Assembly (NCBI GenBank): GCA_963663615.1
Contig: OY760517.1
Span: 806,001-870,000 of the forward strand
DNA: 64,000 bases
From: G963663615 sp963663615
GTDB lineage: Bacteria; Bacteroidota; Ignavibacteria; Ignavibacteriales; Melioribacteraceae
Direction of reading: 5' to 3'
The position numbers were made by a program, and so were the translations under genes. A model generated the notes under the pieces. The model had not been told where the DNA came from. It worked only from the letters and a program-made list of their open reading frames with translations, and made no database searches. Below are positions 55,066-62,999 of the stretch, one piece after another (the first letter of the stretch is position 1; every line of letters begins with the position of its first letter).

Positions 55066-55710
55066 ACTGCTACGCAGTAAAATATCATTTTGTATGTATT
55101 TGGCTACACAAGAGCAACCGCTCTGCGGTAGATTGATATACATTGAAATATCTTCTGTTTTACCCCTTTAGGGGTTACTCATTTATTAGTGAAGTTTTAT
55201 AAGAGAAACTGCTACGCAGTAAAATCTGATTTTGTATGCAATTGGTTACACAAGAGCAACCGCTCTGCGGTAAATTGATAGACATTGAAATATTCTCTGT
55301 TTTTACCCCGTTAGGGGTTAGTCTTTTGTAGGAAAGTACAGAATAAAACGAAATATTACCCTTTTAGGGGTTACTCAATTATTAGCGGTATATTATAAGA
55401 GAAACTGCTACGCAGTAAAATATGTTTTTGTATGCAATTGGTTACACAAGAGCAACCGCCACGCGGTAAATTGATATGCATTGAAATATCTTCTGTTCTT
55501 ACCCCTTTAGGGGTTACTCAATTATTAGCGGTATATTATAAGAAAAACTGCTACGCAGTAAAATCTGATTTTGTATGCAATTGGTTACACAAGAGAAACT
55601 GCTACGCAGTAAATATATCTACATTGAAGTATACTCTGTTTATACCCATTTAGGGGTTATTCCTGTGTAGAAAAGTATAAAACAAAAAGAGATAATACCC
55701 CGATAGAGGT
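55066..55710. repeat. Palindrome array, right block: B-B-A-B-B-A-A-B-B-A-B-B-A-A
   Basis: Family B starts at 55066, 55117, 55208, 55259, 55404, 55455, 55547 and 55598; family A at 55162, 55305, 55358, 55501, 55644 and 55697. B to B' is always 51, B' to A 45 or 46, A to A' 53, A (or A') to B 46. Full units are 195-196 bases; units with a single A are 142-143, so they lack exactly one A copy plus spacer. B stems differ by paired changes (ACTGC/GCAGT and ACCGC/GCGGT), which keeps the hairpin. Small frames inside it are not genes. Confidence 0.92.
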
Positions 55711-55785
55711 TAGTCTTATGGCAGGTTAAAGAATTGACAGGTAACCCATGCAATGTAAATCATGGGCTACCTAAAATAAATCTAT

Positions 55786-57252
55786 TTAGCTTTTAGCTAT
55801 TGTTTCAAGGATAGCTTTGGTAAGTTCCCAGAATTTTTCGGTAGCGTGAATGTGAAGTTTTTCGTCTGGTGAGTGGGCATTCATAATTGTTGGACCGTAA
55901 GAAATCATGTCCATACCAGGATATTTATCGCCAAGAATACCACATTCCAAACCTGCGTGAATAGCTTTAAGATCAGCATCTTCGCTAAATTTAGTTTTGT
56001 AAACTTCGCGAGCTTTTGCAAGGAGTGCACTACCCATATCAGGCTGCCATCCGGGGTATCCGTCACCAGTTTGAATATCATCGGCACCGGCAAGTTCAAA
56101 TACTGATTCAACCATACCCGAGAAGAACATTTTTGCAGGTTCTACAGAGCTTCTCTGGCTGGTACCAATTCTAAGTTTACCATCTTCCATATTTATTGTA
56201 GCAAGGTTAGTTGATGATTCAACCAAACCTTCAATATCATGGCTCATTGCAAGCACACCATGAGGTAATGCATGAAGTACATTAAGAATCCAGTATGCAA
56301 ACTCATCAGAAAATACTTTATCGTATTTTTTGTTAACTTTGGTAACAGTAATATTTAAGCCGCCATCCTGAGTTTTGTATTCCATCAGAACGTCATTTTT
56401 GACTTTTTCAGCAGCTTTTGCAAAATCATCAATACTTTCGGCAGGAACCAAAAGTGTAGCTTCAGCTTCGCGAGGAATAGCATTACGTTTTGAACCACCC
56501 TGAATTTCAGCAAGCTGGTAATCCAGTTCGTCAACACTTTTAAGGTAACGAGCTAATACTTTGATAGCATTACCACGACCTTTATCTGCATCAAGTCCTG
56601 AGTGACCACCCATAAATCCGTCAACCATTACTTCAACAGCAACATATTCCTTAACAGCATCTTCGTATTCAATTTCGAAATAACCAACAGTATCCTGTCC
56701 GCCTGAGCAACCAATATAGAAAACGCCATCTTCTTCGGAATCAAGGTTAAGCAGCATTTTACCTTCAACAAAACCAGGCTTAAGGTTATTAGCACCAGTT
56801 AAACCAGTTTCTTCGTCAACAGTAAGAAGCAGTTCAAGAGGACCGTGATCAAAGCTGTTATCATGAACACACGCCAATCCGGCAGCAACACCAATACCGT
56901 TATCGGCACCAAGAGTTGTACCTTCGGCAGTAACCCATTCGCCATCAAGAACAAGTTTAATAGGGTCGTTATCAAAATCGTGTTCGGTACCTTTATTTTT
57001 TTCGCAAACCATATCAACATGACCCTGTATAATAACAACAGGAGCCTTTTCGTAACCTGGTGTTGCAGGCACTTTTATTACAAGGTTATCAACCTCATCA
57101 CTTTTTATTTCAAGATTATTTTCTTTTGCAAAGTTTTTGAGGTATTCTACTACCTTACCTTCGTTTTTAGAAGGGCGAGGTACCTGGGATATCTCAAAAA
57201 ATCTCTGCCACAATACTTTGGGTTCCAATCCTTCCAACACATTAGCGGACAT
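55786..57252 (-). CDS. pepD: Aminoacyl-histidine dipeptidase (M20C, PepD)
   Basis: 488 residues from the ATG at 57252, chosen because GGAG lies 7 bases upstream; an ATG at 57264 overlaps that site. M20 zinc peptidase features: VVIIQGHVDMVCEKN (metal His-x-Asp), TLGADNGIGVA (bridging Asp), LLLTVDEETGLTGANNL (catalytic Glu-Glu), LNLDSEEDG and IHAGLECGILGDKYPGMDMISYGPTIMNAHSPDEKLHI. It cleaves cytosolic Xaa-His dipeptides such as carnosine and other dipeptides. ychF is 26 bases upstream on the same strand. Confidence 0.95.
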   Translation of the reverse strand: MSANVLEGLEPKVLWQRFFEISQVPRPSKNEGKVVEYLKNFAKENNLEIKSDEVDNLVIKVPATPGYEKAPVVIIQGHVDMVCEKNKGTEHDFDNDPIKLVLDGEWVTAEGTTLGADNGIGVAAGLACVHDNSFDHGPLELLLTVDEETGLTGANNLKPGFVEGKMLLNLDSEEDGVFYIGCSGGQDTVGYFEIEYEDAVKEYVAVEVMVDGFMGGHSGLDADKGRGNAIKVLARYLKSVDELDYQLAEIQGGSKRNAIPREAEATLLVPAESIDDFAKAAEKVKNDVLMEYKTQDGGLNITVTKVNKKYDKVFSDEFAYWILNVLHALPHGVLAMSHDIEGLVESSTNLATINMEDGKLRIGTSQRSSVEPAKMFFSGMVESVFELAGADDIQTGDGYPGWQPDMGSALLAKAREVYKTKFSEDADLKAIHAGLECGILGDKYPGMDMISYGPTIMNAHSPDEKLHIHATEKFWELTKAILETIAKS

Positions 57253-57278
57253 ATTGTACTCCATTCAAAATGAAAAAA

Positions 57279-58361
57279 TCAGTTATGTCGTATATTGAGA
57301 ATATCGCCGTCTTTAACGACATATTCCTTGCCTTCAAGACGCCATACTCCGGCATCCTTACATTTGGCTATTGAGCCGTGTTCCATAAAGTGGTCGTAGT
57401 GAACTACTTCAGCTCGTATAAATTTGTTAAAGAAATCGGTGTGTATTACGCCTGCCGATTGCTGTGCAGTATAGCCTTCTTTAATAGTCCAGGCACGGCA
57501 TTCATCTTCACCTACTGTAAAAAACGACTGCAAGCCAAGCACCTTGTAAGATGTTCTTAAAATCTTTTCGAGTGCCGATTCCTTTATACCGTAATCTTCC
57601 ATAAAAGTTGCACGATCATCTTCATCAAGCTGAGCAAGTTCGTACTCAACTTTGGCAAAGAAAGGTATAATTGCAGTTTCGGAATCTGCAAGTCCTTCTC
57701 TTACTTCCGAAATAATTGAATCAACTTTATCCATTGATTCTTCATCGAAGTTTATGGCAACTATTACTTTTTTGCGACTTAAAAGCTGATAGCCGGTAAG
57801 TGCTTTAAGTTCATTTTCATCGAGGTTAAGCGTACGTAGCGGTTTTTCTTCTTCGAGATGTGCCAGACATTTTTCCAGTACCGGCAGTTCGCGCTTTAAT
57901 TTTTCATCTTTCGATTTGGCTACATCTTTTTTAACTTTTTCTATTCGGTTTTCGAAGAAAGCTATATCAGAAAAAAGGAATTCGGTTTCGAGAAACAGAA
58001 TATCGCTCAGGGGATCAATGTTATTTAGCGGATGAAGTACAGAATCATCAGTAAACTGTCGGATTACATAAATAAGAGCGTCGTTGTTACGTACGCTGTT
58101 AAGAAAGTTTGATGTAATTTTTAGTTTGCCATCATCCGATTTCCTTAATCCCGGAAAATCGAAAATTTCTATTGTTGCGTTTACCTGTTTCTTTGGGTTA
58201 TAAATATCGGAGCATTTGTCTAATCTTTCATCGGGAACCTTAACAACTTCTATTACGGCATCCTCTTTCATCGTAGCAGCGGGGTCTTCTTCAATGCCCG
58301 CAAGTGTGTTAAAAAGTGTAGTTTTACCTGAATACTGTAAACCAACTAAACCAATTTGCAT
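57279..58361 (-). CDS. ychF: YchF/OLA1-like P-loop ATPase
   Basis: 360 residues. The P-loop GLVGLQYSGKTTLFNTLAG differs from the usual GLPNVGKSTLFN, but the fold follows YchF: IFDFPGLRKS (G3), NFDEE (the NxxE motif that switches these Obg-like proteins from GTP to ATP), a coiled coil at about 130-175, and a TGS/DUF933 end (FFTVGEDECRAWTIKEGYTAQQSAGVIHTDFFNKFIRAEVVHYDHF). It binds ribosomes and is linked to oxidative stress responses. Confidence 0.9.
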   Translation of the reverse strand: MQIGLVGLQYSGKTTLFNTLAGIEEDPAATMKEDAVIEVVKVPDERLDKCSDIYNPKKQVNATIEIFDFPGLRKSDDGKLKITSNFLNSVRNNDALIYVIRQFTDDSVLHPLNNIDPLSDILFLETEFLFSDIAFFENRIEKVKKDVAKSKDEKLKRELPVLEKCLAHLEEEKPLRTLNLDENELKALTGYQLLSRKKVIVAINFDEESMDKVDSIISEVREGLADSETAIIPFFAKVEYELAQLDEDDRATFMEDYGIKESALEKILRTSYKVLGLQSFFTVGEDECRAWTIKEGYTAQQSAGVIHTDFFNKFIRAEVVHYDHFMEHGSIAKCKDAGVWRLEGKEYVVKDGDILNIRHN

Positions 58362-58457
58362 TTATTTTCTGCGTTTGTTCATAAAAATTTTATTAAAGTA
58401 CCAATATAATCAATATTTGAGGCTAAACCATAAAACAAAATAGTTTATGCGGGGTAT

Positions 58458-58769
58458 TCAGGCAGATTCAACCTGAGTGTGCAGTGCAATTTCCTCTAGC
58501 ACGGAAGATACCTTTAAACATTTTTGAAGTGTACCGTTGTAAACAATTGCTTTACCACGAGTATGTACTTCAAATGTAAAGTTTCGGGCAGTTTCGAATG
58601 AGCAATGTATTGCCTTGATGATCTGGTCTATCACTTCATCGAAGGTATGCCAGTCGTCATTAAACAATACAACCCTGAACTTTAGCAGGTCTGTTCCTTT
58701 CGCTTCCTCTGCAATTTCTTCGAGTTGCTCAATATCTTCGTCAAAATTTTCTTTTTGCTGTCCTAACAT
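58458..58769 (-). CDS. clpS: ClpS, adaptor of the ClpAP/ClpCP protease
   Basis: 103 residues. The conserved core VVLFNDDWHTFDEVIDQIIKAI has the NDD-x-H type motif for N-degron recognition, followed by AIVYNGTLQKCLKVSSVLEEIALHTQVE. It delivers N-end-rule substrates to the Clp chaperone. It is 96 bases upstream of ychF on the same strand, so linkage is uncertain. Confidence 0.93.
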   Translation of the reverse strand: MLGQQKENFDEDIEQLEEIAEEAKGTDLLKFRVVLFNDDWHTFDEVIDQIIKAIHCSFETARNFTFEVHTRGKAIVYNGTLQKCLKVSSVLEEIALHTQVESA

Positions 58770-59108
58770 AACACAATCTTGCTTTGCTTAAATATAAGTA
58801 ATACTTACAAATTCAATAGTAACAAATAATAAATAGTGTAGTAATATAATGAAAAACCGGCGTTTCGTAAAGAGCAACAAATATTCCATTATTTAATAAT
58901 TTGTTAAGAGTTTTTGGTATGCGGGATTAAAAGTGTTTGTAGTACAAATTATTTAAGTCGGAGAAAGGCTTGTTTGTAGAAACTGTACAAAATTATGCTG
59001 TGGGGTAACTTTTTTGTTGCAGAATGAAACTATTCTATTGTCTGTAGCGAACCAATCTGTGATAGACAAGCCCACATCATGGTGTACAGATGACAATTAT
59101 GGGTATCA

Positions 59109-59139
59109 AACCTCGCAAGTTTTGAAAACACGCGAGGTT
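59109..59139. repeat. Inverted repeat in the clpS/beta-helix gap
   Basis: AACCTCGC and GCGAGGTT (8 bp) flank a partly complementary centre GTTTTGAAAAC. No T run follows. It may be a stray member of a genome-wide palindrome family; no second copy was found in this window. Confidence 0.55.
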
Positions 59140-59316
59140 CCCAAATATATTATCTCATTCTGTAAGGAGGATTATATTTAACGCTTCAATACTATTTTCT
59201 ACAAAGTATCAGTTGTTTACAAAAGTCTATTTACAATTTTGCATTGTGATTAAAATTGCACATAATGAGATTTGATTATATTATTTAAGTTGTTTAGAAT
59301 TAGTAGGGCTTCGGTT

Positions 59317-59346
59317 AAAACTTTTACCTTTTGTAAAAGTTTTCTT
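59317..59346 (+). promoter_or_regulatory. Leader hairpin of the first beta-helix gene (attenuator-like)
   Basis: A perfect 11-bp stem AAAACTTTTAC/GTAAAAGTTTT (59317-59327, 59333-59343) with a 5-base loop, 29 bases before the ATG. A strong AAGGAGG at 59359-59365 follows. It might be a weak terminator of upstream transcription or an attenuator. Confidence 0.5.
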
Positions 59347-59372
59347 CTACGCCCCCACAAGGAGGCAATTAA

Positions 59373-61127
59373 ATGTATAAATATTTATTACTACTACTAA
59401 TTATAACCACAACCATTTTACCCCAAACAACACGTTATGTTAGCAAAACCGGTAACAGCACACCCCCTTATACAAGCTGGGAAACAGCTTGCGATAGTAT
59501 ACGACCAGTTATAGATATTTGTACCGCCGGTGATACTGTTTTTATTGATAGCGGTGTATATTACGATACCCTCGATATTAACGTACCCCTTACTGTTATA
59601 GGCAAAGGTATTGATGAAACTACAATTGTTAAAACTGAACCAAGATATAATACAGTAAATGTAAATGCTGACCTAAACGTGGAAAGTATTAAATTTCTTG
59701 GTAGAATTGGGCAAACAATACCATATGGGTCAATTGTGCTCTCATCAAAAGATTATGTTACTATGAATATCAATAATTGTGATTTTTCTGTGTGTAACAA
59801 CGCAATTGAGTGTTTTATTGGGAACCTAAACATCAAAAACTCGAAATTTGTAACAGGATATTCAGAATCAATATATGTTGGTATTTCGCTAGACCATAGT
59901 TATACGCACGTAAATATAGATAGTTGTGAGTTTTACTCAATTTTTAAGAATAGTGGATACGCAATTGCCTTCTACGGAAGGTATATGAAATTCACAAATA
60001 GTTTTTGTCATGGAAGTTTAGGTAGAGTTGTCTATAATACGGTTTGCGATACAATCATTTTCGAAAATAATATTTGTAGTACGTATAGTTCTGCATTGAG
60101 AATTGGAAGTAATGATGGCATGTTGAGAGTCAATAATAATATTTTTCATAATGGAAGGCTTGATGCCCCTCCTCCTGCTGTATTTGTAGTTGCTTCAAAA
60201 AGTGTTGAAATACAGAATAATATTTTTTATCGATATTCACAACCAGTTGAACTTCGAAGAACAGTATCGCAATATACGATTGATTATAATTGTATATACG
60301 AAAATAGTAGAGATTTTGATGATACAGTAAATGTAGGCGAACACAATATCTATATGAATCCGATGTGGGCTAAAATGCCAGAAGAGGATAATTACCTTGA
60401 AGAGCTTGATTTAAGATTGCAAAAATATTCAGCATGTATAGATGCCGGTGATCCTGAAATATTGGATGCAGATGGTACCAGAAGTGACATAGGAGTTTAT
60501 GGAGGTATTATGGGTCTAACATACGACTATGAAGATTTGGCACCCATAAAACCGGTAAAACCGGAGTTGGTTAGTGTATCAAACGATACGTACCATTTTA
60601 CATGGGAGGCAAACACAGAGAATGATTTGGCAGGATATAAGATTTACCTGGGTACAGTAGATGATTATCCTCCGATACCAGCACATTATGTTAGTTCAAC
60701 AGACTCAAATGGTTGTGTAATAACACCAGATATGTCGGTAAGTAATTACCTGAAAATAACAGCTTATGATAATCAGGGAAATGAAAGCGAAGCAAGTAAA
60801 GAGTACAAGGTAAATGTAACAGGAGTTGATGAGCAGGAAATTACAAATTATAATTACAAATTATACAATAACTACCCTAACCCTTTTAACCCTGCTACAA
60901 ACATAAGGTTTTCGTTAAAAGAGGCTGCAACAGTTATAATAAAATTATATGATATAAAAGGGGAGTTGGTTAAAAAAGTATGCAACAAAAATTATAGTTC
61001 TGGCAATCACGAAATAAGAATAGACGGTACAGACCTGCCAAGTGGCATTTACATCGTAAATATGCGAGCAGAAAATAGTAACAAACAAGTTTACAATGAG
61101 AGCATAAAGATTACACTTGTTAAATAA
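59373..61127 (+). CDS. Secreted right-handed beta-helix protein with T9SS sorting domain (copy 1)
   Basis: 584 residues with a signal peptide (MYKYLLLLLIITTTILPQ). YVSKTGNSTPPYTSWETACDSI starts a pectate-lyase-like beta-helix (about 20-340) with Asn/Cys-rich coils (NINNCDFSVCNNAIECFIGNLNIKNSKF). A fibronectin III-like domain (about 385-480: KPVKPELVSVSNDTYHFTWEANTENDLAGYKIYLG) and a T9SS end (NYPNPFNPATNIRFS) follow. It is probably a carbohydrate-binding or degrading surface protein, but no catalytic residues could be assigned. It is nearly identical to copy 2 except for a central segment and both ends. Confidence 0.88.
   Translation: MYKYLLLLLIITTTILPQTTRYVSKTGNSTPPYTSWETACDSIRPVIDICTAGDTVFIDSGVYYDTLDINVPLTVIGKGIDETTIVKTEPRYNTVNVNADLNVESIKFLGRIGQTIPYGSIVLSSKDYVTMNINNCDFSVCNNAIECFIGNLNIKNSKFVTGYSESIYVGISLDHSYTHVNIDSCEFYSIFKNSGYAIAFYGRYMKFTNSFCHGSLGRVVYNTVCDTIIFENNICSTYSSALRIGSNDGMLRVNNNIFHNGRLDAPPPAVFVVASKSVEIQNNIFYRYSQPVELRRTVSQYTIDYNCIYENSRDFDDTVNVGEHNIYMNPMWAKMPEEDNYLEELDLRLQKYSACIDAGDPEILDADGTRSDIGVYGGIMGLTYDYEDLAPIKPVKPELVSVSNDTYHFTWEANTENDLAGYKIYLGTVDDYPPIPAHYVSSTDSNGCVITPDMSVSNYLKITAYDNQGNESEASKEYKVNVTGVDEQEITNYNYKLYNNYPNPFNPATNIRFSLKEAATVIIKLYDIKGELVKKVCNKNYSSGNHEIRIDGTDLPSGIYIVNMRAENSNKQVYNESIKITLVK
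59436..59943 (+). repeat. Duplicated block 1 (copy at 61299-61806)
   Basis: 508 bases shared with the second beta-helix gene, offset 1863, with only scattered differences that cluster in the region around 59500-59530. Confidence 0.95.
60263..60964 (+). repeat. Duplicated block 2 (copy at 62123-62824)
   Basis: 702 bases shared with the second beta-helix gene, offset 1860, with two differences seen (near 60865-60875). It encodes the end of the beta-helix, the Fn3-like domain and the first half of the sorting domain. Confidence 0.95.
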
Positions 61128-61235
61128 AATGGGCTTTCATGTTTGGTTTATTTGTGTGAAAATTATTACATATTAAGATAATTCAATACTTATTATTAAA
61201 TTATTTTTTAATTTTATAAAAGCTATGGGCAATAT

Positions 61236-62987
61236 ATGAAGAAGTTATTATTACTAATTTTATTTTCTGCAACAATTGTTAATACCCAAACCACACACTA
61301 TGTTAGCAAAACCGGTAACAGCACCCCCCCTTATACAAGCTGGGAAACAGCTTGCGACAGCCTACGCCCTGTTATTGAAGTTTGCGATTCTGGTGATACT
61401 GTTTTTATTGATAGCGGTGTATATTACGATACCCTCGATATTAACGTACCCCTTACTGTTATAGGCAAAGGTATTGATGAAACTACAATTGTTAAAACTG
61501 AACCAAGATATAATACTGTAAATGTAAATGCAGACCTAAACGTGGAAAGTATTAAATTTCTTGGTAGAATTGGGCAAACAATACCATATGGGTCAATTGT
61601 GCTCTCATCAAAAGATTATGTTACTATGAATATCAATAATTGTGATTTTTCTATGTGTAACAACGCAATTGAGTGTTTTATTGGGAACCTAAACATCAAA
61701 AACTCGAAATTTGTAACAGGATATTCAGAATCAATATATGTTGGTATTTCGCTAGACCATAGTTATACGCACGTAAATATAGATAGTTGTGAGTTTTACT
61801 CAATTTATGATGGCAGAGGACGTGCTGTATGGTTTGAGGGACGCTACCTAAATTTTACTAATAATTTTTGTCATAGTAATATAAAAAGAGGTATTTATAG
61901 TTTAAGATGCGATACAATAATTGCATTAAATAATGTTTTTAACAGTAACACTGGATTGGAAATAGATTACAACTATGGAAAAATTGAAGTGTGCAATAAT
62001 ATATTTTACCCGGAATATCAATTTATGACTGCTTCTGCTATTTTTGTAGTGAATACACCTCACTTACTTATAACTAATAATATTATTTTTAAAGCGCCGC
62101 AGCCTGTTGAATTACGAGGTATAGTATCGCAATATACGATTGATTATAATTGTATATACGAAAATAGTAGAGATTTTGATGATACAGTAAATGTAGGCGA
62201 ACACAATATCTATATGAATCCGATGTGGGCTAAAATGCCAGAAGAGGATAATTACCTTGAAGAGCTTGATTTAAGATTGCAAAAATATTCAGCATGTATA
62301 GATGCCGGTGATCCTGAAATATTGGATGCAGATGGTACCAGAAGTGACATAGGAGTTTATGGAGGTATTATGGGTCTAACATACGACTATGAAGATTTGG
62401 CACCCATAAAACCGGTAAAACCGGAGTTGGTTAGTGTATCAAACGATACGTACCATTTTACATGGGAGGCAAACACAGAGAATGATTTGGCAGGATATAA
62501 GATTTACCTGGGTACAGTAGATGATTATCCTCCGATACCAGCACATTATGTTAGTTCAACAGACTCAAATGGTTGTGTAATAACACCAGATATGTCGGTA
62601 AGTAATTACCTGAAAATAACAGCTTATGATAATCAGGGAAATGAAAGCGAAGCAAGTAAAGAGTACAAGGTAAATGTAACAGGAGTTGATGAGCAGGAAA
62701 TTACAAATTATAATTACAAATTATATAATAATTACCCTAACCCTTTTAACCCTGCTACAAACATAAGGTTTTCGTTAAAAGAGGCTGCAACAGTTATAAT
62801 AAAATTATATGATATAAAAGGGGAACTTATTAAAAATTTGGTTAATAGGGAATATAATGATGGGGTACATGAAGTTAGTTTTAACGCAAAAAAAATACCT
62901 AGTGGTATCTATTTTTTGGATTTAAAAATATTAAAGGAAGGAAATCTTTTATATACCAAAGCAAATAAATTAACAATACTAAAATAA
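61236..62987 (+). CDS. Secreted right-handed beta-helix protein with T9SS sorting domain (copy 2)
   Basis: 583 residues with its own signal peptide (MKKLLLLILFSATIVNTQ). The layout is that of copy 1. Residues about 195-295 are unlike copy 1 (IYDGRGRAVWFEGRYLNFTNNFCHSNIKRG in place of IFKNSGYAIAFYGRYMKFTNSFCHGSLGRV), whereas the flanks are the same at DNA level. The last ~50 residues of the sorting domain also differ. Copies lie 108 bases apart and share an orientation. Confidence 0.88.
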   Translation: MKKLLLLILFSATIVNTQTTHYVSKTGNSTPPYTSWETACDSLRPVIEVCDSGDTVFIDSGVYYDTLDINVPLTVIGKGIDETTIVKTEPRYNTVNVNADLNVESIKFLGRIGQTIPYGSIVLSSKDYVTMNINNCDFSMCNNAIECFIGNLNIKNSKFVTGYSESIYVGISLDHSYTHVNIDSCEFYSIYDGRGRAVWFEGRYLNFTNNFCHSNIKRGIYSLRCDTIIALNNVFNSNTGLEIDYNYGKIEVCNNIFYPEYQFMTASAIFVVNTPHLLITNNIIFKAPQPVELRGIVSQYTIDYNCIYENSRDFDDTVNVGEHNIYMNPMWAKMPEEDNYLEELDLRLQKYSACIDAGDPEILDADGTRSDIGVYGGIMGLTYDYEDLAPIKPVKPELVSVSNDTYHFTWEANTENDLAGYKIYLGTVDDYPPIPAHYVSSTDSNGCVITPDMSVSNYLKITAYDNQGNESEASKEYKVNVTGVDEQEITNYNYKLYNNYPNPFNPATNIRFSLKEAATVIIKLYDIKGELIKNLVNREYNDGVHEVSFNAKKIPSGIYFLDLKILKEGNLLYTKANKLTILK

Positions 62988-62999
62988 AAAGAGGTTAAA

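Larger units (their letters stand above)
58770..59372. other. Intergenic region with two hairpins, no gene
   Basis: About 600 bases between the divergent clpS and the beta-helix gene. It holds an inverted repeat AACCTCGC/GCGAGGTT (59109-59116 and 59132-59139, with inner GTTTT/AAAAC pairing) and the hairpin at 59317-59343. No open frame with family features was found. Confidence 0.75.

Noticed and set aside
55432..55653. A 73-codon open frame inside the palindrome array
   Set aside because: It runs through repeated palindromes and spacers and translates them; no family features.
54066..55710. A CRISPR array at the repeat region
   Set aside because: The repeats are 13-14-base palindromes of two families, the spacers are themselves similar between units, and no cas gene is nearby; it fits REP/BIME-type repeats instead.
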